Assembly (NCBI GenBank): GCA_027459765.1
Contig: DAIDHD010000083.1
Span: 89,783-153,782 of the forward strand
Reading direction: 5' to 3'
Source: Gammaproteobacteria bacterium
Lineage (GTDB): Bacteria; Pseudomonadota; Gammaproteobacteria; Steroidobacterales; Steroidobacteraceae
DNA length: 64,000 bases
The notes beneath the pieces were generated by a model that worked only from the letters and a program-made list of their open reading frames with translations, had not been told where the DNA came from and made no database searches. The position numbers and the translations under genes were made by a program. Shown here in pieces: positions 45,646-56,470 of the stretch. Position 1 is the first letter of the stretch; each line of letters starts with the position of its first letter.

Positions 45646-46560
45646 TCAGTGCGTGGCGAGCCGCTCGTACAGCCGCAGCAGCCGACGATAGCTCTCGTGG
45701 CGGCGCGCATCGATGCGACCCGCCGCCACGGCCGCGCACACCGCGCAACCGGGCTCCTCGAGGTGCCGGCAGTCGTTGAAGCGGCAATTCGCCGCGAGCG
45801 CGTGAATCTCGACGAAGCCGTATTCGGCCGAACGGCGGAAGCGCGCCGGCGGGGCGAAGTCGCGCACGCCGGGCGCATCGACGATGGCTGCGCGTGCGTC
45901 GAGGCGGTAGCGGCGGGCGGTGGTGGTGGTGTGCCGCCCCTCGGCGTCGCGCGTGAGCGCCGCGGTCTGCGCGTCCGCCTGCGGCACGAGGGCGTTCACC
46001 AGCGACGACTTGCCGACACCGGATTGGCCGACGAGCAGGGTGGCCCCCGAATCGAGCGCGGCACGCAGCTCGCTGATCCCCGCCGACGTGGCCGCCGAGG
46101 TCTCGTGGCAGGGCAGGGCGAGGGACCGGTACTCGTGCAGCACGGGTTGCAAATTCGCAAGCCCGAGGTCCGCCTTGTTGACCACCAGAAGCGCCGGGAT
46201 GTCCGACATTCGCGCTGCGGCCCAGTATCGATCGATCAGGTACCAGTCCGGCTCGGGTTGCGGAGCGATCACGATCGCGAGCCGATCGACGTTGGCGGCC
46301 ACCGGTTCAGGACGGCCACGCGCATCGATGCGCTCGAGGAGGTTGTGCCGGCTCCCGATGCCGCCGATGGTGCAGTCACCGCCGGCGCCGCGCAGGATCT
46401 CGACCACGTCGCCGCACACCACGCGCAGCCGCCGCCCCTTGATCAGGCAGTGCACGGCCGAGTCGCCGGTATCCACCAGGGCGCCGCGCCCGTAGGCGGC
46501 GAGCACGAGGCCGATGTGCCCGGCGTCGCCCGCGTCGGATTGCTCTGTTACGATGCCCAC
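45646..46560 (-). CDS. rsgA: Ribosome small-subunit GTPase RsgA
   Basis: 304 residues. N-terminal OB fold, then the circularly permuted GTPase: NKADLGL (G4) comes before [14 protein letters not shown] (G1), TTTARRYRL and DAPGVRDF (G3). The C-terminal zinc site is [14 protein letters not shown]. It matures 30S ribosomes. GTG start at 46560, divergent from orn 23 bases away, a common gammaproteobacterial pairing. Confidence 0.95.
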   Translation of the reverse strand: MGIVTEQSDAGDAGHIGLVLAAYGRGALVDTGDSAVHCLIKGRRLRVVCGDVVEILRGAGGDCTIGGIGSRHNLLERIDARGRPEPVAANVDRLAIVIAPQPEPDWYLIDRYWAAARMSDIPALLVVNKADLGLANLQPVLHEYRSLALPCHETSAATSAGISELRAALDSGATLLVGQSGVGKSSLVNALVPQADAQTAALTRDAEGRHTTTTARRYRLDARAAIVDAPGVRDFAPPARFRRSAEYGFVEIHALAANCRFNDCRHLEEPGCAVCAAVAAGRIDARRHESYRRLLRLYERLATH

Positions 46561-46583
46561 ATGCCGTCCGTCCCGACCAACGC

Positions 46584-47129
46584 GTGAAGTCGCCCGACAA
46601 CCTGATCTGGATCGACCTCGAGATGACCGGCCTGCGGCCGGAGTCCGATCTGATCATCGAAGTCGCCACCATCGTAACCGACAAGCATCTCGAGGTGCTC
46701 GCCGAGGGGCCGGTCATCGCCGTGCGCCAGAGCGAGGAGGTGATGGCGGCGATGGACGAGTGGAACCGCACGCAGCACGGACGCTCGGGTCTCACCGCCC
46801 GCGTGCTGGCGAGCGCGGTGGACACGGCCGAGGCGGAGCGGCTGACGCTCGCCTTCCTGGAACGCTGGACGGAGCCGCGGCGCTCGCCGATGTGCGGCAA
46901 CAGCATCTGCCAGGACCGGCGCTTCCTTGCGCGCCTCATGCCCTCGCTCGAGCGGCACTTCCACTACCGCAACCTGGACGTGAGCACGCTCAAGGAGCTC
47001 GCGCAGCGCTGGGCGCCGCAGATGGCGCAAGGATTCCAGAAGCAATCCTCGCACCTCGCGCTCGACGACGTGCGCGAATCGATCGCCGAGCTTCGCTACT
47101 ACCGCGACAACTTCCTGAAGCTGGCGTGA
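46584..47129 (+). CDS. orn: Oligoribonuclease
   Basis: 181 residues from GTG. DEDDh exonuclease: Exo[12 protein letters not shown], ExoII around [16 protein letters not shown], Exo[24 protein letters not shown]. It degrades 2-5-nt RNAs and pGpG from cyclic-di-GMP breakdown, so it links to the GGDEF protein at 56670. Convergent with ppsA, 22 bases apart. Confidence 0.97.
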   Translation: MKSPDNLIWIDLEMTGLRPESDLIIEVATIVTDKHLEVLAEGPVIAVRQSEEVMAAMDEWNRTQHGRSGLTARVLASAVDTAEAERLTLAFLERWTEPRRSPMCGNSICQDRRFLARLMPSLERHFHYRNLDVSTLKELAQRWAPQMAQGFQKQSSHLALDDVRESIAELRYYRDNFLKLA

Positions 47130-47151
47130 ACCTGCGCCGCCTGAGTGCGCG

Positions 47152-49515
47152 TCAGCCGGTGTTCTCGCCGGCGAGGAACATCCAGGTCTCCACCACCGTG
47201 TCCGGGTTGAGCGACAGGCTCTCGATGCCCTGCGCCACCAGCCAGCGGGCGAGTTCCGGGTGGTCGGAGGGCCCCTGGCCGCAGATGCCCACGTACTTGC
47301 CCTGCGCGCGGCAGGCCTTGATCGCGAGTCCCATGAGGGTCTTCACCGCCTCGTCGCGCTCGTCGAAGGACTTCGCCACCACGCCCGAGTCGCGGTCCAG
47401 CCCGAGCGTGAGCTGGGTCAGGTCGTTGGAGCCGATGGACATGCCGTCGAAATATTCGAGGTAGCGCTCCGCCAGCACCGCGTTGGTGGGCAGTTCGCAC
47501 ATCATGATGTGCTTCAGCCCGTTCTCGCCGCGCTTGAGGCCGTTGTCGGCGAGCAATTGCGTCACCGCGCGCGCTTCCTCCAGGGTGCGCACGAACGGCA
47601 CCATCACCTGCACGTTGGTGAGACCCATCTCGTCGCGCACGCGCTTGAGCGCGCGGCACTCGAGCTCGAAGCAGGGCCGGAACGCCGCATCGACGTAGCG
47701 CGAGGCACCGCGGAAGCCGAGCATCGGGTTCTCCTCGTGGGGCTCGTATTGCCTGCCGCCGATCAGGTTCGCGTACTCGTTCGACTTGAAGTCCGAGAGG
47801 CGCACGATGACCATCTCGGGCGCGAACGCGGCGGCGATCTGGGCGATGCCCTCGGCAAGCTTGTCGACGTAGAAGCTCACCGGGTCGGCGTAGCCGGCGA
47901 TCTGTCTGCCGATGGCCTCCTTGATCTCGGCGGGCTGGCGTTCGAACTCCAGCAGCGCGCGCGGATGCACGCCGATCATGCGGTTGATGATGAACTCGAG
48001 CCGGGCGAGGCCGACGCCGTGATTCGGGATCGACGCGAAGTCGAATGCGCGGTCCGGGTTGCCTACGTTCATCGTGAGTTTGACGGGGATCTTCGGCAGG
48101 GATCCGAGTTCGATGCTGCGCTGGTCGAACTCCAACTCGCCGTCGTAGACGTAGCCGGTATCGCCCTCCGCGCAGGACACCGTGACCGGCTGGTCCTCGG
48201 CGATCGTGCCGGTGGCGTTGCCACAGCCCACCACGGCGGGAATGCCGAGTTCGCGCGCGATGATGGCCGCGTGGCAGGTGCGGCCGCCGCGGTTGGTGAC
48301 GATCGCCGAGGCGCGCTTCATGATCGGCTCCCAGTCGGGATCCGTCATGTCGGCGACCAGCACGTCGCCGGCGCGAACGCGGGCCATTTCCTTCACGTCC
48401 TTGATGACGCGAGCGCGTCCGCTGCCGATGCGCTGCCCGATGCTGCGGCCGCTGGCGACCACGCGCGAGCGCGCCCGCAGGGTGAATCTCTGGATCGTGC
48501 GGCCCGCGCGGCTCTGCACCGTCTCCGGGCGGGCCTGCAGCACGTAGATCCTGCCGGTGGCGCCGTCCTTGCCCCACTCGATGTCCATGGGCACGCCATA
48601 GTGACGCTCGATCACCATGGCCTGCTTGGCGAGTTCGACGACGTCGGCATCCTCGAGCGCGAATCGCGCCCGCGCCGCCGGCTCGACGTCGACGGTGCGC
48701 ACGCGCTCGGCCGAGCCGCGTTCGCCGTAGATCATCTTGATCGCCTTGGCGCCCAGGTTCTTGCGCACGATCGAGCGCCGACCGGCGGCCAGAGACGGCT
48801 TGTAGACGTAGAACTCGTCGGGATTGACGGCGCCCTGCACGACCGTCTCGCCGAGTCCGTAGGAGGCCGTGATGAACACCACGTCGCGGAATCCGGAGTC
48901 GGTGTCCAGCGTGAACATCACCCCGGAGCTGCCGAGATCGCTGCGCACCATGTGCTGCACGCCGACGGAGAGTGCCACCGCGGCGTGGTCGAACTTGTTG
49001 TGCACGCGGTAGGCGATGGCGCGATCGTTGAACAGCGACGCGAACACCTCGTGCATGCACTCGAGCAGGTGCCGTTCGCCGCGCACGTTGAGGAAGGTCT
49101 CCTGTTGTCCGGCGAACGACGCTTCCGGCAGGTCCTCGGCGGTCGCCGACGAGCGCACGGCCACGGCGAATTCCTCGCCGTCGCCCATCGCGCGCCAGGC
49201 CGCGAGCACCTCGTCCTGCAGTCGCGCGGGGAACGGCGTCGCCAGGATCCAGCCGCGGATCTGCCGGCCCACCGCCGCGAGTTTCTCGACGTCGTCCACG
49301 TCCAGCGTCGCGAGCGTCTCGCGGATGCGGTTGTCGAGGCCGCCCTGGGCGAGGAAGTCGCGGTAGGCGTGCGACGTGGTGGCGAATCCGCCCGGCACCG
49401 ACACGCCGAGTCTGGAGAGATTCGCGATCATTTCGCCGATGGAGGCGTTCTTGCCGCCGACCAGTTCAACGTCCGTGTTCTTGAGCTTCTCGAACGAAAC
49501 GATGTAGGGCTTCAT
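47152..49515 (-). CDS. ppsA: Phosphoenolpyruvate synthase
   Basis: 787 residues, the family length. N-terminal ATP-binding ([38 protein letters not shown]), central phosphohistidine domain with the catalytic His in [24 protein letters not shown], and a TIM-barrel PEP domain ([34 protein letters not shown]; ... [16 protein letters not shown]). It makes PEP from pyruvate for gluconeogenesis. Divergent from its regulator with only 28 bases between starts. Confidence 0.97.
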   Translation of the reverse strand: MKPYIVSFEKLKNTDVELVGGKNASIGEMIANLSRLGVSVPGGFATTSHAYRDFLAQGGLDNRIRETLATLDVDDVEKLAAVGRQIRGWILATPFPARLQDEVLAAWRAMGDGEEFAVAVRSSATAEDLPEASFAGQQETFLNVRGERHLLECMHEVFASLFNDRAIAYRVHNKFDHAAVALSVGVQHMVRSDLGSSGVMFTLDTDSGFRDVVFITASYGLGETVVQGAVNPDEFYVYKPSLAAGRRSIVRKNLGAKAIKMIYGERGSAERVRTVDVEPAARARFALEDADVVELAKQAMVIERHYGVPMDIEWGKDGATGRIYVLQARPETVQSRAGRTIQRFTLRARSRVVASGRSIGQRIGSGRARVIKDVKEMARVRAGDVLVADMTDPDWEPIMKRASAIVTNRGGRTCHAAIIARELGIPAVVGCGNATGTIAEDQPVTVSCAEGDTGYVYDGELEFDQRSIELGSLPKIPVKLTMNVGNPDRAFDFASIPNHGVGLARLEFIINRMIGVHPRALLEFERQPAEIKEAIGRQIAGYADPVSFYVDKLAEGIAQIAAAFAPEMVIVRLSDFKSNEYANLIGGRQYEPHEENPMLGFRGASRYVDAAFRPCFELECRALKRVRDEMGLTNVQVMVPFVRTLEEARAVTQLLADNGLKRGENGLKHIMMCELPTNAVLAERYLEYFDGMSIGSNDLTQLTLGLDRDSGVVAKSFDERDEAVKTLMGLAIKACRAQGKYVGICGQGPSDHPELARWLVAQGIESLSLNPDTVVETWMFLAGENTG

Positions 49516-49543
49516 GACGATTGCTTGTCGGGGGGTTGTTTAA

Positions 49544-50410
49544 GTGGAACACTCCGGCGTCGACGCGCCGAAACCAGAGGTGATCGTGCTGAAACGTACC
49601 GTGTTCTTCGTCTCCGACCAGACCGGCATCACGGCCGAGACCCTCGGGCACAGCCTGATGACGCAGTTTGACGGCATCGAATTCAAGCAGATCACTGTGC
49701 CATTTATCTCCACCGTTGACAAGGCAAGGGAGGCCGTCCGCAAGATCGATCTGGTGGCGAAACAGGAAGGTGTGCGCCCCGTCATATTCAGCACGCTCGT
49801 GCAGGAGGAGGTGCGCGACGTGGTCAGGCAGAGCGACGCCTTCTTCCTCGATTTCTTCGACCCGTTTCTCATTCCGCTCGAGCAGGAGCTGAAGACCCAG
49901 TCCTCGCACGCGATGAGCCGTTCGCACCGGATGGCGGATACCCACGCGTACGCGACCCGCATCGACGCGACCAATTTCGCGCTCGCCAACGACGACGGAT
50001 CCGTGGTGCGCGACTACGAGCGCGCCGACGTGGTCCTCGTGGGAGTCTCGCGCTCGGGCAAGACGCCGACGTGCCTCTACCTCGCCATGCAGTACGGCAT
50101 CTTCGCGGCGAACTATCCGCTCACGGAGGACGATCTCGAGTCGCGCCGGATCCCGGCGCCGCTCGAGCCCTACGCGCGCAAGCTGTTCGGCCTCACGATT
50201 CGCCCGGACCGCTTGCAGCAGATTCGCAACGAGCGACGGCCTGACAGCCGCTACGCGTCCGCGAGCCAGGTGACGTTCGAAGTGCGCGCCGCCGAGTCCC
50301 TGTTCGAGAGGCACGGGCTGCCGGTGATCGACACCACGGAGTGTTCGATCGAGGAGATCTCGAGCCGCATCCTCGACCGCATGGGAATCGAGCGGCGATT
50401 GCGGCCCTGA
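49544..50410 (+). CDS. ppsR: PEP synthase regulatory kinase/phosphorylase (DUF299)
   Basis: 288 residues: KRTVFFVSDQTGITAETLGHSLMTQF, HRMADTHAYATRIDATNFALANDDG, and a P-loop VLVGVSRSGKTPTCLYLA. It both inactivates PEP synthase with ADP and reactivates it. GTG at 49544 has a weak GGGGGG upstream; a GTG at 49586 with AGAGGTG is an equally plausible start, giving 274 residues. Confidence 0.95.
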   Translation: MEHSGVDAPKPEVIVLKRTVFFVSDQTGITAETLGHSLMTQFDGIEFKQITVPFISTVDKAREAVRKIDLVAKQEGVRPVIFSTLVQEEVRDVVRQSDAFFLDFFDPFLIPLEQELKTQSSHAMSRSHRMADTHAYATRIDATNFALANDDGSVVRDYERADVVLVGVSRSGKTPTCLYLAMQYGIFAANYPLTEDDLESRRIPAPLEPYARKLFGLTIRPDRLQQIRNERRPDSRYASASQVTFEVRAAESLFERHGLPVIDTTECSIEEISSRILDRMGIERRLRP

Positions 50411-50441
50411 CGCGCCGGCGACGCGTGCTATAGTCGGTGGC

Positions 50442-50888
50442 ATGGTTCTCGATCAATGGTGCGCGACCTCCTGGCGGGCCCGGCCCGGCAGCTTCGTCAG
50501 CCTCATGACGCTGTACGAGAGCAACTTCGTGCGTCTGGGCTGGATACTTCCCGACGCGCGCAGCGTGCGCGCCGCGGCCGTGTCTCGCGTCGAAACGGAT
50601 TGTGACCTGCATCTCACGCCGCTCGAAGTCTCGCGCTACACCAGCGTGTTCAGGCTCACCTACGAGTTCGATTCTCCGGGCGAGAGCGTGCTCGATCCCG
50701 ACCTGGAAGTTCGCGTGTACCACGACGCACGTCTCGCCGAGGCCCGCAGCATCGGCGGCTTCAAGCGGCATCCGCAGCTCTCCGCCCTGGAATCGGGGCT
50801 CAAGCGTGAACTGGATCAGCGCTGGGCCCGCAACATGATGTTAAATAAGTGGCTGGAGTATTGCGCCGAGCGGGGCCATCGATTCTGA
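50442..50888 (+). CDS. DUF1249 (YqiB-family) protein
   Basis: 148 residues: LMTLYESNFVRLGWILPDAR, CDLHLTPLEVSRYTSVFRLTYEF, DPDLEVRVYHDARLAEARSI and the end LNKWLEYCAERGHRF match DUF1249/YqiB. Function unknown; in E. coli it stands next to cpdA and parE, not here. ATG (50442) follows ppsR by 31 bases. Confidence 0.85.
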   Translation: MVLDQWCATSWRARPGSFVSLMTLYESNFVRLGWILPDARSVRAAAVSRVETDCDLHLTPLEVSRYTSVFRLTYEFDSPGESVLDPDLEVRVYHDARLAEARSIGGFKRHPQLSALESGLKRELDQRWARNMMLNKWLEYCAERGHRF

Positions 50889-50942
50889 CGAGGTGAGCCG
50901 GACGGGAAGGCCCGCTCGAGACGGCGTTATCGAGGCGGGACT

Positions 50943-52001
50943 TTGATCGACAAGCTCAGCTTCCTCAAGGTGGGTGCCGACGGCCGAGGCACGAGCGCTG
51001 AAGAAGAGCGGCTCATGCAGCTCTTCCAGAATCGCGCCGGCCTCAAGAAAGCCTACGCCGATCTGCAGGACGAGTTCCACCTGCTGCGCGACCGCCTGAA
51101 GCAGCAGGAAGGCGCCACGATCCGCGCCGAGGAACAGTACGACGCGCTCGCGGACCTGCTGGCGGATCCCCGTTCCGGATTCAGCGCACTGGTGTTCTTC
51201 CAGTTGCGGGGTCTGTGGAAGACCTGCCAGCAGCTGCTCTCGAGCTTCGCGCAGGAGCTGCTTCAGCAGCAGGAAGCCCGCGAGCGCGCCAAGCACGCCG
51301 AGCGTTGCGAGGCGCAGCGTGCCGCGCGCCTCGCCGACATCGACGCGCGCCTGCGCGACGCGGGCGAGGAGGCGGACGCGCGTCGGCGCGTGCTCGCGGA
51401 AGCGCAGGGCCGGCTCGACCGGCTGACCGCCTTTTGGCACTACTTCGAGCGCCGCCGCCGCCAGAGATCTATGGACGCGCTGCGCAGCGCCGTCACGCAG
51501 GCGGACGCCGCCCTCGGCGAGCTGCACTCGGCGCGCAGCCTCGCGCTGGCCGAACCCCACGAGGACTTTCCCGGAGTCTCGCTCGGCGCCCGGCGCAACA
51601 TCAATCTCGTGCTCATCGCCTACGCCGACCTCCTGTGCGAACTGGTGGAGGCGCAGGGACTGGCGGCTCGTGCCAAGGAGGCCGTCGCGCGCCGCGTGCA
51701 CGAGATGAGCTTCGGCAACCGCGCGGAATGCGAGGACCACATGATGCGCGTACAGAAGGCGCTCGCCGTGGTCAGCAATCGGGGCCAGGCGGCCGCCGCC
51801 CTCAAGTCGCGCCTCGAGCGGCTGCGCGCGACGTGTCAGTACCGAAACTCCGCGGACACCGTGCCGACCGCCGATTCGCTCGGCGCCGCCCTGGAGTCGC
51901 CCGCGCGCCGCTCGGCGCGGCCAGCCGGAGCCGGGCCGGCCTCGCACTGGAACGTGCTCGCCGAGGACTACTGGGACCTCTACTCCGTTCTGCTGCGCTG
52001 A
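50943..52001 (+). CDS. Coiled-coil protein of unknown function
   Basis: 352 residues from TTG. Nearly all helical: LFQNRAGLKKAYADLQDEFHLLRDRLKQQEG, then a long Arg/Ala/Glu coil (about 90-190) with ERRRRQRSMDALRSAVTQADAALGEL, and a second coil to about 300. The end is HWNVLAEDYWDLYSVLLR. No signal or membrane segment. The family is not recognised. It is convergent with the prc gene (10 bases apart). Confidence 0.7.
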   Translation: MIDKLSFLKVGADGRGTSAEEERLMQLFQNRAGLKKAYADLQDEFHLLRDRLKQQEGATIRAEEQYDALADLLADPRSGFSALVFFQLRGLWKTCQQLLSSFAQELLQQQEARERAKHAERCEAQRAARLADIDARLRDAGEEADARRRVLAEAQGRLDRLTAFWHYFERRRRQRSMDALRSAVTQADAALGELHSARSLALAEPHEDFPGVSLGARRNINLVLIAYADLLCELVEAQGLAARAKEAVARRVHEMSFGNRAECEDHMMRVQKALAVVSNRGQAAAALKSRLERLRATCQYRNSADTVPTADSLGAALESPARRSARPAGAGPASHWNVLAEDYWDLYSVLLR

Positions 52002-52011
52002 GCTTCCCGCC

Positions 52012-54147
52012 TCAGTGCGACTCTCCGCGGCGGGCCTGCGTCGGTGCGTTCTTCTTGGCGCCTGCCGTCTCCAGATCGACGGCGATCTGGGCCGTCTCCT
52101 CGAGCAGAATGCCCGCGGCGGGATCGTCCTTGATGTCCTCCAGCGTCTTCACCGGCTTCTCGCCGTGGGCCGTGAGCCACTGATTCTCCCGATCGAGGCG
52201 CTCGCTCTCCTGGCGCTTGCGCTCGGCCTCGCGCACCTTGATGTTGAGTGACAGCGACTTCTGGCTGCGGAAGGCCTGCAGCGCCGCGATGTCCTCGCGC
52301 AGGTACCGGAAGTCGGGACTGTCGGCGGTGCGCTCCTCGTGCTGCCGGGTGAGCGCCGGGATGAGCGGCTTGAGGTCGCCCTCGACCTTGAAGGCGGCGG
52401 GCTCGATGTGGTCCCAAGGCAGCGCGCGGTCACGGGTGTTCTCGCCCACCTCGTTGACGTCGATCAGCGAGGGCAGGGCGATGTCGGGAGTCACGCCGCG
52501 GTCCTGGGTGCTCTCGCCGGTGATGCGGTAGTACTTGCCGATCGTGACGTTGAGCTGCCCGAGCTCCGGCTTGCGGCCGAAGATCGTGTAGTTGAGCGGA
52601 TGGGAATTCTGCACGGTGCCCTTGCCGTAGGTCTGCTGACCGACGACGAGCCCGCGCCCGTAATCCTGGATCGCGCCGGTGAAGATCTCCGAGGCCGACG
52701 CGCTCAGCCGGTCGACGAGCACCACCAGCGGCCCGGAGTAGAAGATCGCCGGATCCGGATCGTCGTCCACCTCGATGTGGCCGGTCGTGTCGCGCAGCTG
52801 CACCACCGGTCCGCGGTCGATGAACAGGCCGGTGAGCGACTCGGCCTCCGGCAGATAGCCGCCGCCGTTCGCGCGCAGATCCATGATCAGAGTCTCCGCG
52901 CCCTCCTTGCGCAGTTCGGTGATCAAACGCTGCACGTCGCGGGTGGTGCTGCGGTAGTCCTTGGCGCCGGCTCTGCTCGCGTCGTAGTCCTGGTAGAAGC
53001 TCGGCACGGTGATGACGCCGACCTTGATCTGCCGCCCGTTGCGCTCGACCGTTCGCATGCTCTTGTGGCACGCCTGCGCCTCGAGAGAGACCCGATTGCG
53101 GGTCAGTTCGAGTACTTTAAGGGCGGAACCCGGCGCCGCTCCCGCGGGAAGGATCTGCAGGCGCACGATCGTGCCGCCAGGGCCGCGGATCTTCTGCACC
53201 ACGTCGTCGAGACGCCAGCCGATGACGTCGACGAACTCGCCGTTCTTGCCCTCGCCGACCGCGGTGATTCGATCGTTGGGGGCGAGCTTGCCGCTGATCG
53301 CCGCCGGACCGCCGGGAATGACGTCGATCACGGTCACGTAGTCGTCGTTGAGCTGCAGCGAGGCGCCGATGCCCTCGTAGCTCAGGCTCATCTGGATGTT
53401 GTACTCCTCGGAACTGCGCGGCGAGAAGTAGTTCGAGTGCGGATCGAGCGACAGCACGAACGCATTCATGAAAGGCTCGAACACGTCTTCGGGGCGGCTC
53501 TGGTCGATGCGCTTGATGACGTGCTCGTAGCGCTTGCGCAGCACGTCCGCCGCGTCCGTCCACTTCTTGCCGGCGATGATCAGGGAGAGCGCGTCGTTCT
53601 TCACGCGCTTGCGCCACAGCTCGTTCATCTCCGCGGCATTGGCCGGCCACGGCGCCTTCTCGCGGTCGAAATCGAACGACTCGTCGACGCTGAAGTCGGG
53701 CTCCTTGTCGAGCAGCGAAATGGCGTAGTTCATGCGCTCGCGGGAGCGCTGCTGGTAGCGGCGGAAGATCACGAACGCGGGCTCGACGTCGCCGGACTTG
53801 ATGGCGTCGTCGAGCTCGTACCGGTAGCGCTCGAACTCGGCGATGTCGCTGGAGTAGAAGTAGCTGCGGCTGCCGTCGATGGTGTCGAGATAGCGGTCGA
53901 GGATCAGGCTCGACAGATGGTCGTCGAGGGGCGCGCGCCGGTAGTGCTCCCGGGCGACGATGTCGGCCACGCGGCGTGCGACGTAGCTTTCCTGCTCGGT
54001 GGGGGTGAGCGGCGCCGCGCCGGTGGGTGCGGCCTGCGGCGAGGTCATCGCCGCGCCGAGCAGCGCCGCGAGGCCTACCGCCCCGGCGCAAACCAAGATG
54101 CCACTCAACCAGCGCGAGCGAGTCCCAGCGGACCTCGTAGTCATCAC
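52012..54147 (-). CDS. prc: Tail-specific (C-terminal processing) protease
   Basis: 711 residues. N-terminal membrane/signal helix (WLSGILVCAGAVGLAALLGAA), a helical domain, PDZ (SYEGIGASLQLNDDYVTVIDVIPGGPAAISGKL), and the S41 peptidase core with the Ser in LVDRLSASASEIFTGAIQDYGRG and the Lys in GQQTYGKGTVQ. A DUF3340 C terminus follows. It trims periplasmic or tagged proteins, including lipoproteins and cell-wall enzymes. Confidence 0.95.
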   Translation of the reverse strand: MMTTRSAGTRSRWLSGILVCAGAVGLAALLGAAMTSPQAAPTGAAPLTPTEQESYVARRVADIVAREHYRRAPLDDHLSSLILDRYLDTIDGSRSYFYSSDIAEFERYRYELDDAIKSGDVEPAFVIFRRYQQRSRERMNYAISLLDKEPDFSVDESFDFDREKAPWPANAAEMNELWRKRVKNDALSLIIAGKKWTDAADVLRKRYEHVIKRIDQSRPEDVFEPFMNAFVLSLDPHSNYFSPRSSEEYNIQMSLSYEGIGASLQLNDDYVTVIDVIPGGPAAISGKLAPNDRITAVGEGKNGEFVDVIGWRLDDVVQKIRGPGGTIVRLQILPAGAAPGSALKVLELTRNRVSLEAQACHKSMRTVERNGRQIKVGVITVPSFYQDYDASRAGAKDYRSTTRDVQRLITELRKEGAETLIMDLRANGGGYLPEAESLTGLFIDRGPVVQLRDTTGHIEVDDDPDPAIFYSGPLVVLVDRLSASASEIFTGAIQDYGRGLVVGQQTYGKGTVQNSHPLNYTIFGRKPELGQLNVTIGKYYRITGESTQDRGVTPDIALPSLIDVNEVGENTRDRALPWDHIEPAAFKVEGDLKPLIPALTRQHEERTADSPDFRYLREDIAALQAFRSQKSLSLNIKVREAERKRQESERLDRENQWLTAHGEKPVKTLEDIKDDPAAGILLEETAQIAVDLETAGAKKNAPTQARRGESH

Positions 54148-54239
54148 CGTCGCGGTTCTCCTGTAAACTTCAGCCCCTTGAAACTCGGCGTCGACCGCCG
54201 AGGCAAGAGCCGCGAAGCATTGTATATGAGCCCGTGTCC

Positions 54240-54533
54240 ATGCGTCCGTTGACCGTCCTGCTCGGCATCGTCCTGGGTTCGGCGGCGTCGATCAGCTTCG
54301 GCCTGACGGCCGTGCTCATCATCTTCACCCTGCTGCGGACGGAGCACCCGGACCTGTCCCGCGAGCTGCCGCGGCTGCTGCTCAGCCTGGTCGCGTTCCT
54401 GGCTCTGACCGCGGCCAGCGCGGGCAGTTTCATCGCCCAGATTCGCGTCCGCGCCTGGCGTGCCTGGGCGCATGTTGCCACCCTCGCGGCGCTCGGCGCG
54501 GTCGCCTGGCTCTACTGGCCGCGCCGCGGTTGA
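54240..54533 (+). CDS. Small membrane protein, unknown
   Basis: 97 residues with three helices (RPLTVLLGIVLGSAASISFGLTAVLIIFTLL, RLLLSLVAFLALTAASAGSFIAQI and WAHVATLAALGAVAWLYW). Family not recognised. A GTG at 54234 is possible. It precedes the M28 peptidase with overlapping frames (stop at 54533, TTG at 54530). Confidence 0.7.
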   Translation: MRPLTVLLGIVLGSAASISFGLTAVLIIFTLLRTEHPDLSRELPRLLLSLVAFLALTAASAGSFIAQIRVRAWRAWAHVATLAALGAVAWLYWPRRG

Positions 54534-54544
54534 GGATCCTGCCG

Positions 54545-56236
54545 ATGCTGACTCGGTCACCGGGATCGGGCCGTCGGGCGGCGCGCACGCTGCGCCGGGC
54601 GGGTTTGGCGCTACTCCTCGCCGTGCTCGCGGGCTGCGCCGCTTCCCGGCGCGCGCCGCCGCCGTCCACGGAGATGGAGGACTACGGGTTCCGCAATGCC
54701 GTGCGCACCCTTTGCGCGGACGCATTCGACGGCCGCCGCCCGGGGACGGATGGAGAGGAGAAGACCGTCGGCTGGCTGGTCGCGCGGCTGAAAGCGCTGG
54801 GATTGAAGCCCGGCAACGGCGAGAGCTACCTGCAGGCGGTACCGCTGACGGAGCTGACGCCCGACCGGAGCGTCACGCTGCGTGTCGGCGCGGCCGGCGG
54901 TGTGCGTGAGCTCGCCTACGACCGCGACGTGGTCCTCTGGAGCGGCCTGCCGGTGGCGGACGCCGCGCTCGAGGGCAGTCCGCTGGTATTCGTGGGGTAC
55001 GGCATCGTGGCGCCCGAGTACGGCTGGGACGACTACGCCGGTGTGGACATGCGCGGCAAGACCGCCATCGTCCTGATGAGCGATCCCGGCGTGGCGACGC
55101 GCGATCCCCGCCTGTTCCGCGGCGACTCGCTGACTTATTACGGCCTGTGGCAGTACAAGATCGCCGAGGCGGTGCGCCACGGCGCCGCGGGGGTCTTGCT
55201 GGTCCACGACGTGGCGAGCACCGGCTTCGACTGGGAGGTCGTGCGCAATGCCTGGGAAGGGCCTCGCGACCTGTCGCGTGGCCCGGACCGGGACCGCGAG
55301 CGGGCGCCGGTGGAGGGCTGGCTGCGCGCCGAGGCTGCGCGCGGTGTGTTCTCGCAGGCGGGCCTCGACTTCGATCGACTGTCCGCGTCCGCCGCCCGGC
55401 GCGGCTTCCACGCGACCCCGCTCGGGTCCTCCGCGTCGGTGCGCCTGCACAATGCGCTGCGCGAATTCAGTTCCTCCAACGTGATCGCCTGGCTGCCCGG
55501 CGCACGTCGACAACACGAATACGTCGTCTACGGTACGCACTGGGACGGCCTCGGGCGGGCGGAGCCCTCGCTCGGCGGCATGATCCGGCCGGGCGCCGTG
55601 GACGATGCCGCCGGCGTGGCCGGTTGGTTGCAGTTGGCGCAGTCCATCAGCCGTACGCGGCCGCCGCCGGACCGATCCATCGTGTTCGTGGCCTTCACGG
55701 CCGCCGAATCCGGCGCGCTGGGATCGCGCTACTACGTGGCGCACCCGCCGTTCCCGCTGCGCGACACGGCGGCCGCGCTGATGCTCGAGCGACCGCGCAT
55801 CGGTGGACCGACCCGGGACGTCGCGATCTATGGCTACGGCAACTCCGAACTCGACGAGACGGTTCGAGCCGTAGCGCTGATTCAGGGGCGCGATACCCGC
55901 GGCGAACCGGATCCGGAGCACGGCTGGTTCCTCCGGGGTGACGATTTCAGCTTCGCGCGCAGCGGCGTGCCGGTGGTGTACGCCACCGGCGGGCTCGACG
56001 ATTCGGCGCGCGGCCCGGCGTGGGGCCGCGAACGTCTGGACCAGTACTACGCGCGCGTCTGGCGCCGCCCGGCGGACGCCTATTCGGAGGATTGGGACGT
56101 GCGCGGCACGCTCGAGGATCTGCGCCTGTACGCCGAGGTCGGACTGGAACTGGCGCGTTCACGGCGCTTCCCGCACTGGAATCCGCAGAGCGACTACCGC
56201 AGCAGCCGCGGCCCGTGGTCCCGCGGCCAGGACTGA
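54545..56236 (+). CDS. M28-family metallopeptidase lipoprotein
   Basis: 563 residues. Signal and lipobox (RAGLALLLAVLAGC) anchor it in the envelope. A protease-associated insert (VFVGYGIVAPEYGWDDYAGVDMRGKTAIVL) precedes the aminopeptidase domain with zinc ligands in YVVYGTHWDGLG (His), GAVDDAAGVAGWL (Asp) and FTAAESGALGSRYY (Glu-Glu pair reduced to one Glu), then DDFSFARSGVPVVYATGG. The ATG at 54545 has GAGGATC upstream; a TTG at 54530 is also in frame. Confidence 0.9.
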   Translation: MLTRSPGSGRRAARTLRRAGLALLLAVLAGCAASRRAPPPSTEMEDYGFRNAVRTLCADAFDGRRPGTDGEEKTVGWLVARLKALGLKPGNGESYLQAVPLTELTPDRSVTLRVGAAGGVRELAYDRDVVLWSGLPVADAALEGSPLVFVGYGIVAPEYGWDDYAGVDMRGKTAIVLMSDPGVATRDPRLFRGDSLTYYGLWQYKIAEAVRHGAAGVLLVHDVASTGFDWEVVRNAWEGPRDLSRGPDRDRERAPVEGWLRAEAARGVFSQAGLDFDRLSASAARRGFHATPLGSSASVRLHNALREFSSSNVIAWLPGARRQHEYVVYGTHWDGLGRAEPSLGGMIRPGAVDDAAGVAGWLQLAQSISRTRPPPDRSIVFVAFTAAESGALGSRYYVAHPPFPLRDTAAALMLERPRIGGPTRDVAIYGYGNSELDETVRAVALIQGRDTRGEPDPEHGWFLRGDDFSFARSGVPVVYATGGLDDSARGPAWGRERLDQYYARVWRRPADAYSEDWDVRGTLEDLRLYAEVGLELARSRRFPHWNPQSDYRSSRGPWSRGQD

Positions 56237-56260
56237 CCTGGCAAGGGTCCCGCGGGCGGG

Positions 56261-56470
56261 TCAGCGCCTGCCTACGCGTTTCCAGCCCCGGTTGGCGTCG
56301 AAGCGTCCCGAGGTGTTGTAGGGATCGCAGCCGCGGTCCTCGTCGGACCAGCTGTCGGTGTGCAACTCGAGGCTGCGTGCCAGTTCGCGCAGGCGATCCG
56401 GCGCGTCGGCGGGCGGCGGGGCGAAACTGAACTGCGTGCCGCCGTCGCGGCCTTCGTCGTCTTTGCTCAT
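56261..56470 (-). CDS. Small conserved-looking hypothetical protein
   Basis: 69 residues: acidic start (MSKDDEGRDGG), a middle helix (RLRELARSLELHTDSW) and an end DPYNTSGRFDANRGWKRVGRR, a pattern I associate with short cytosolic proteins of unknown role. No strong ribosome site. It is convergent with the M28 gene. Confidence 0.6.
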   Translation of the reverse strand: MSKDDEGRDGGTQFSFAPPPADAPDRLRELARSLELHTDSWSDEDRGCDPYNTSGRFDANRGWKRVGRR

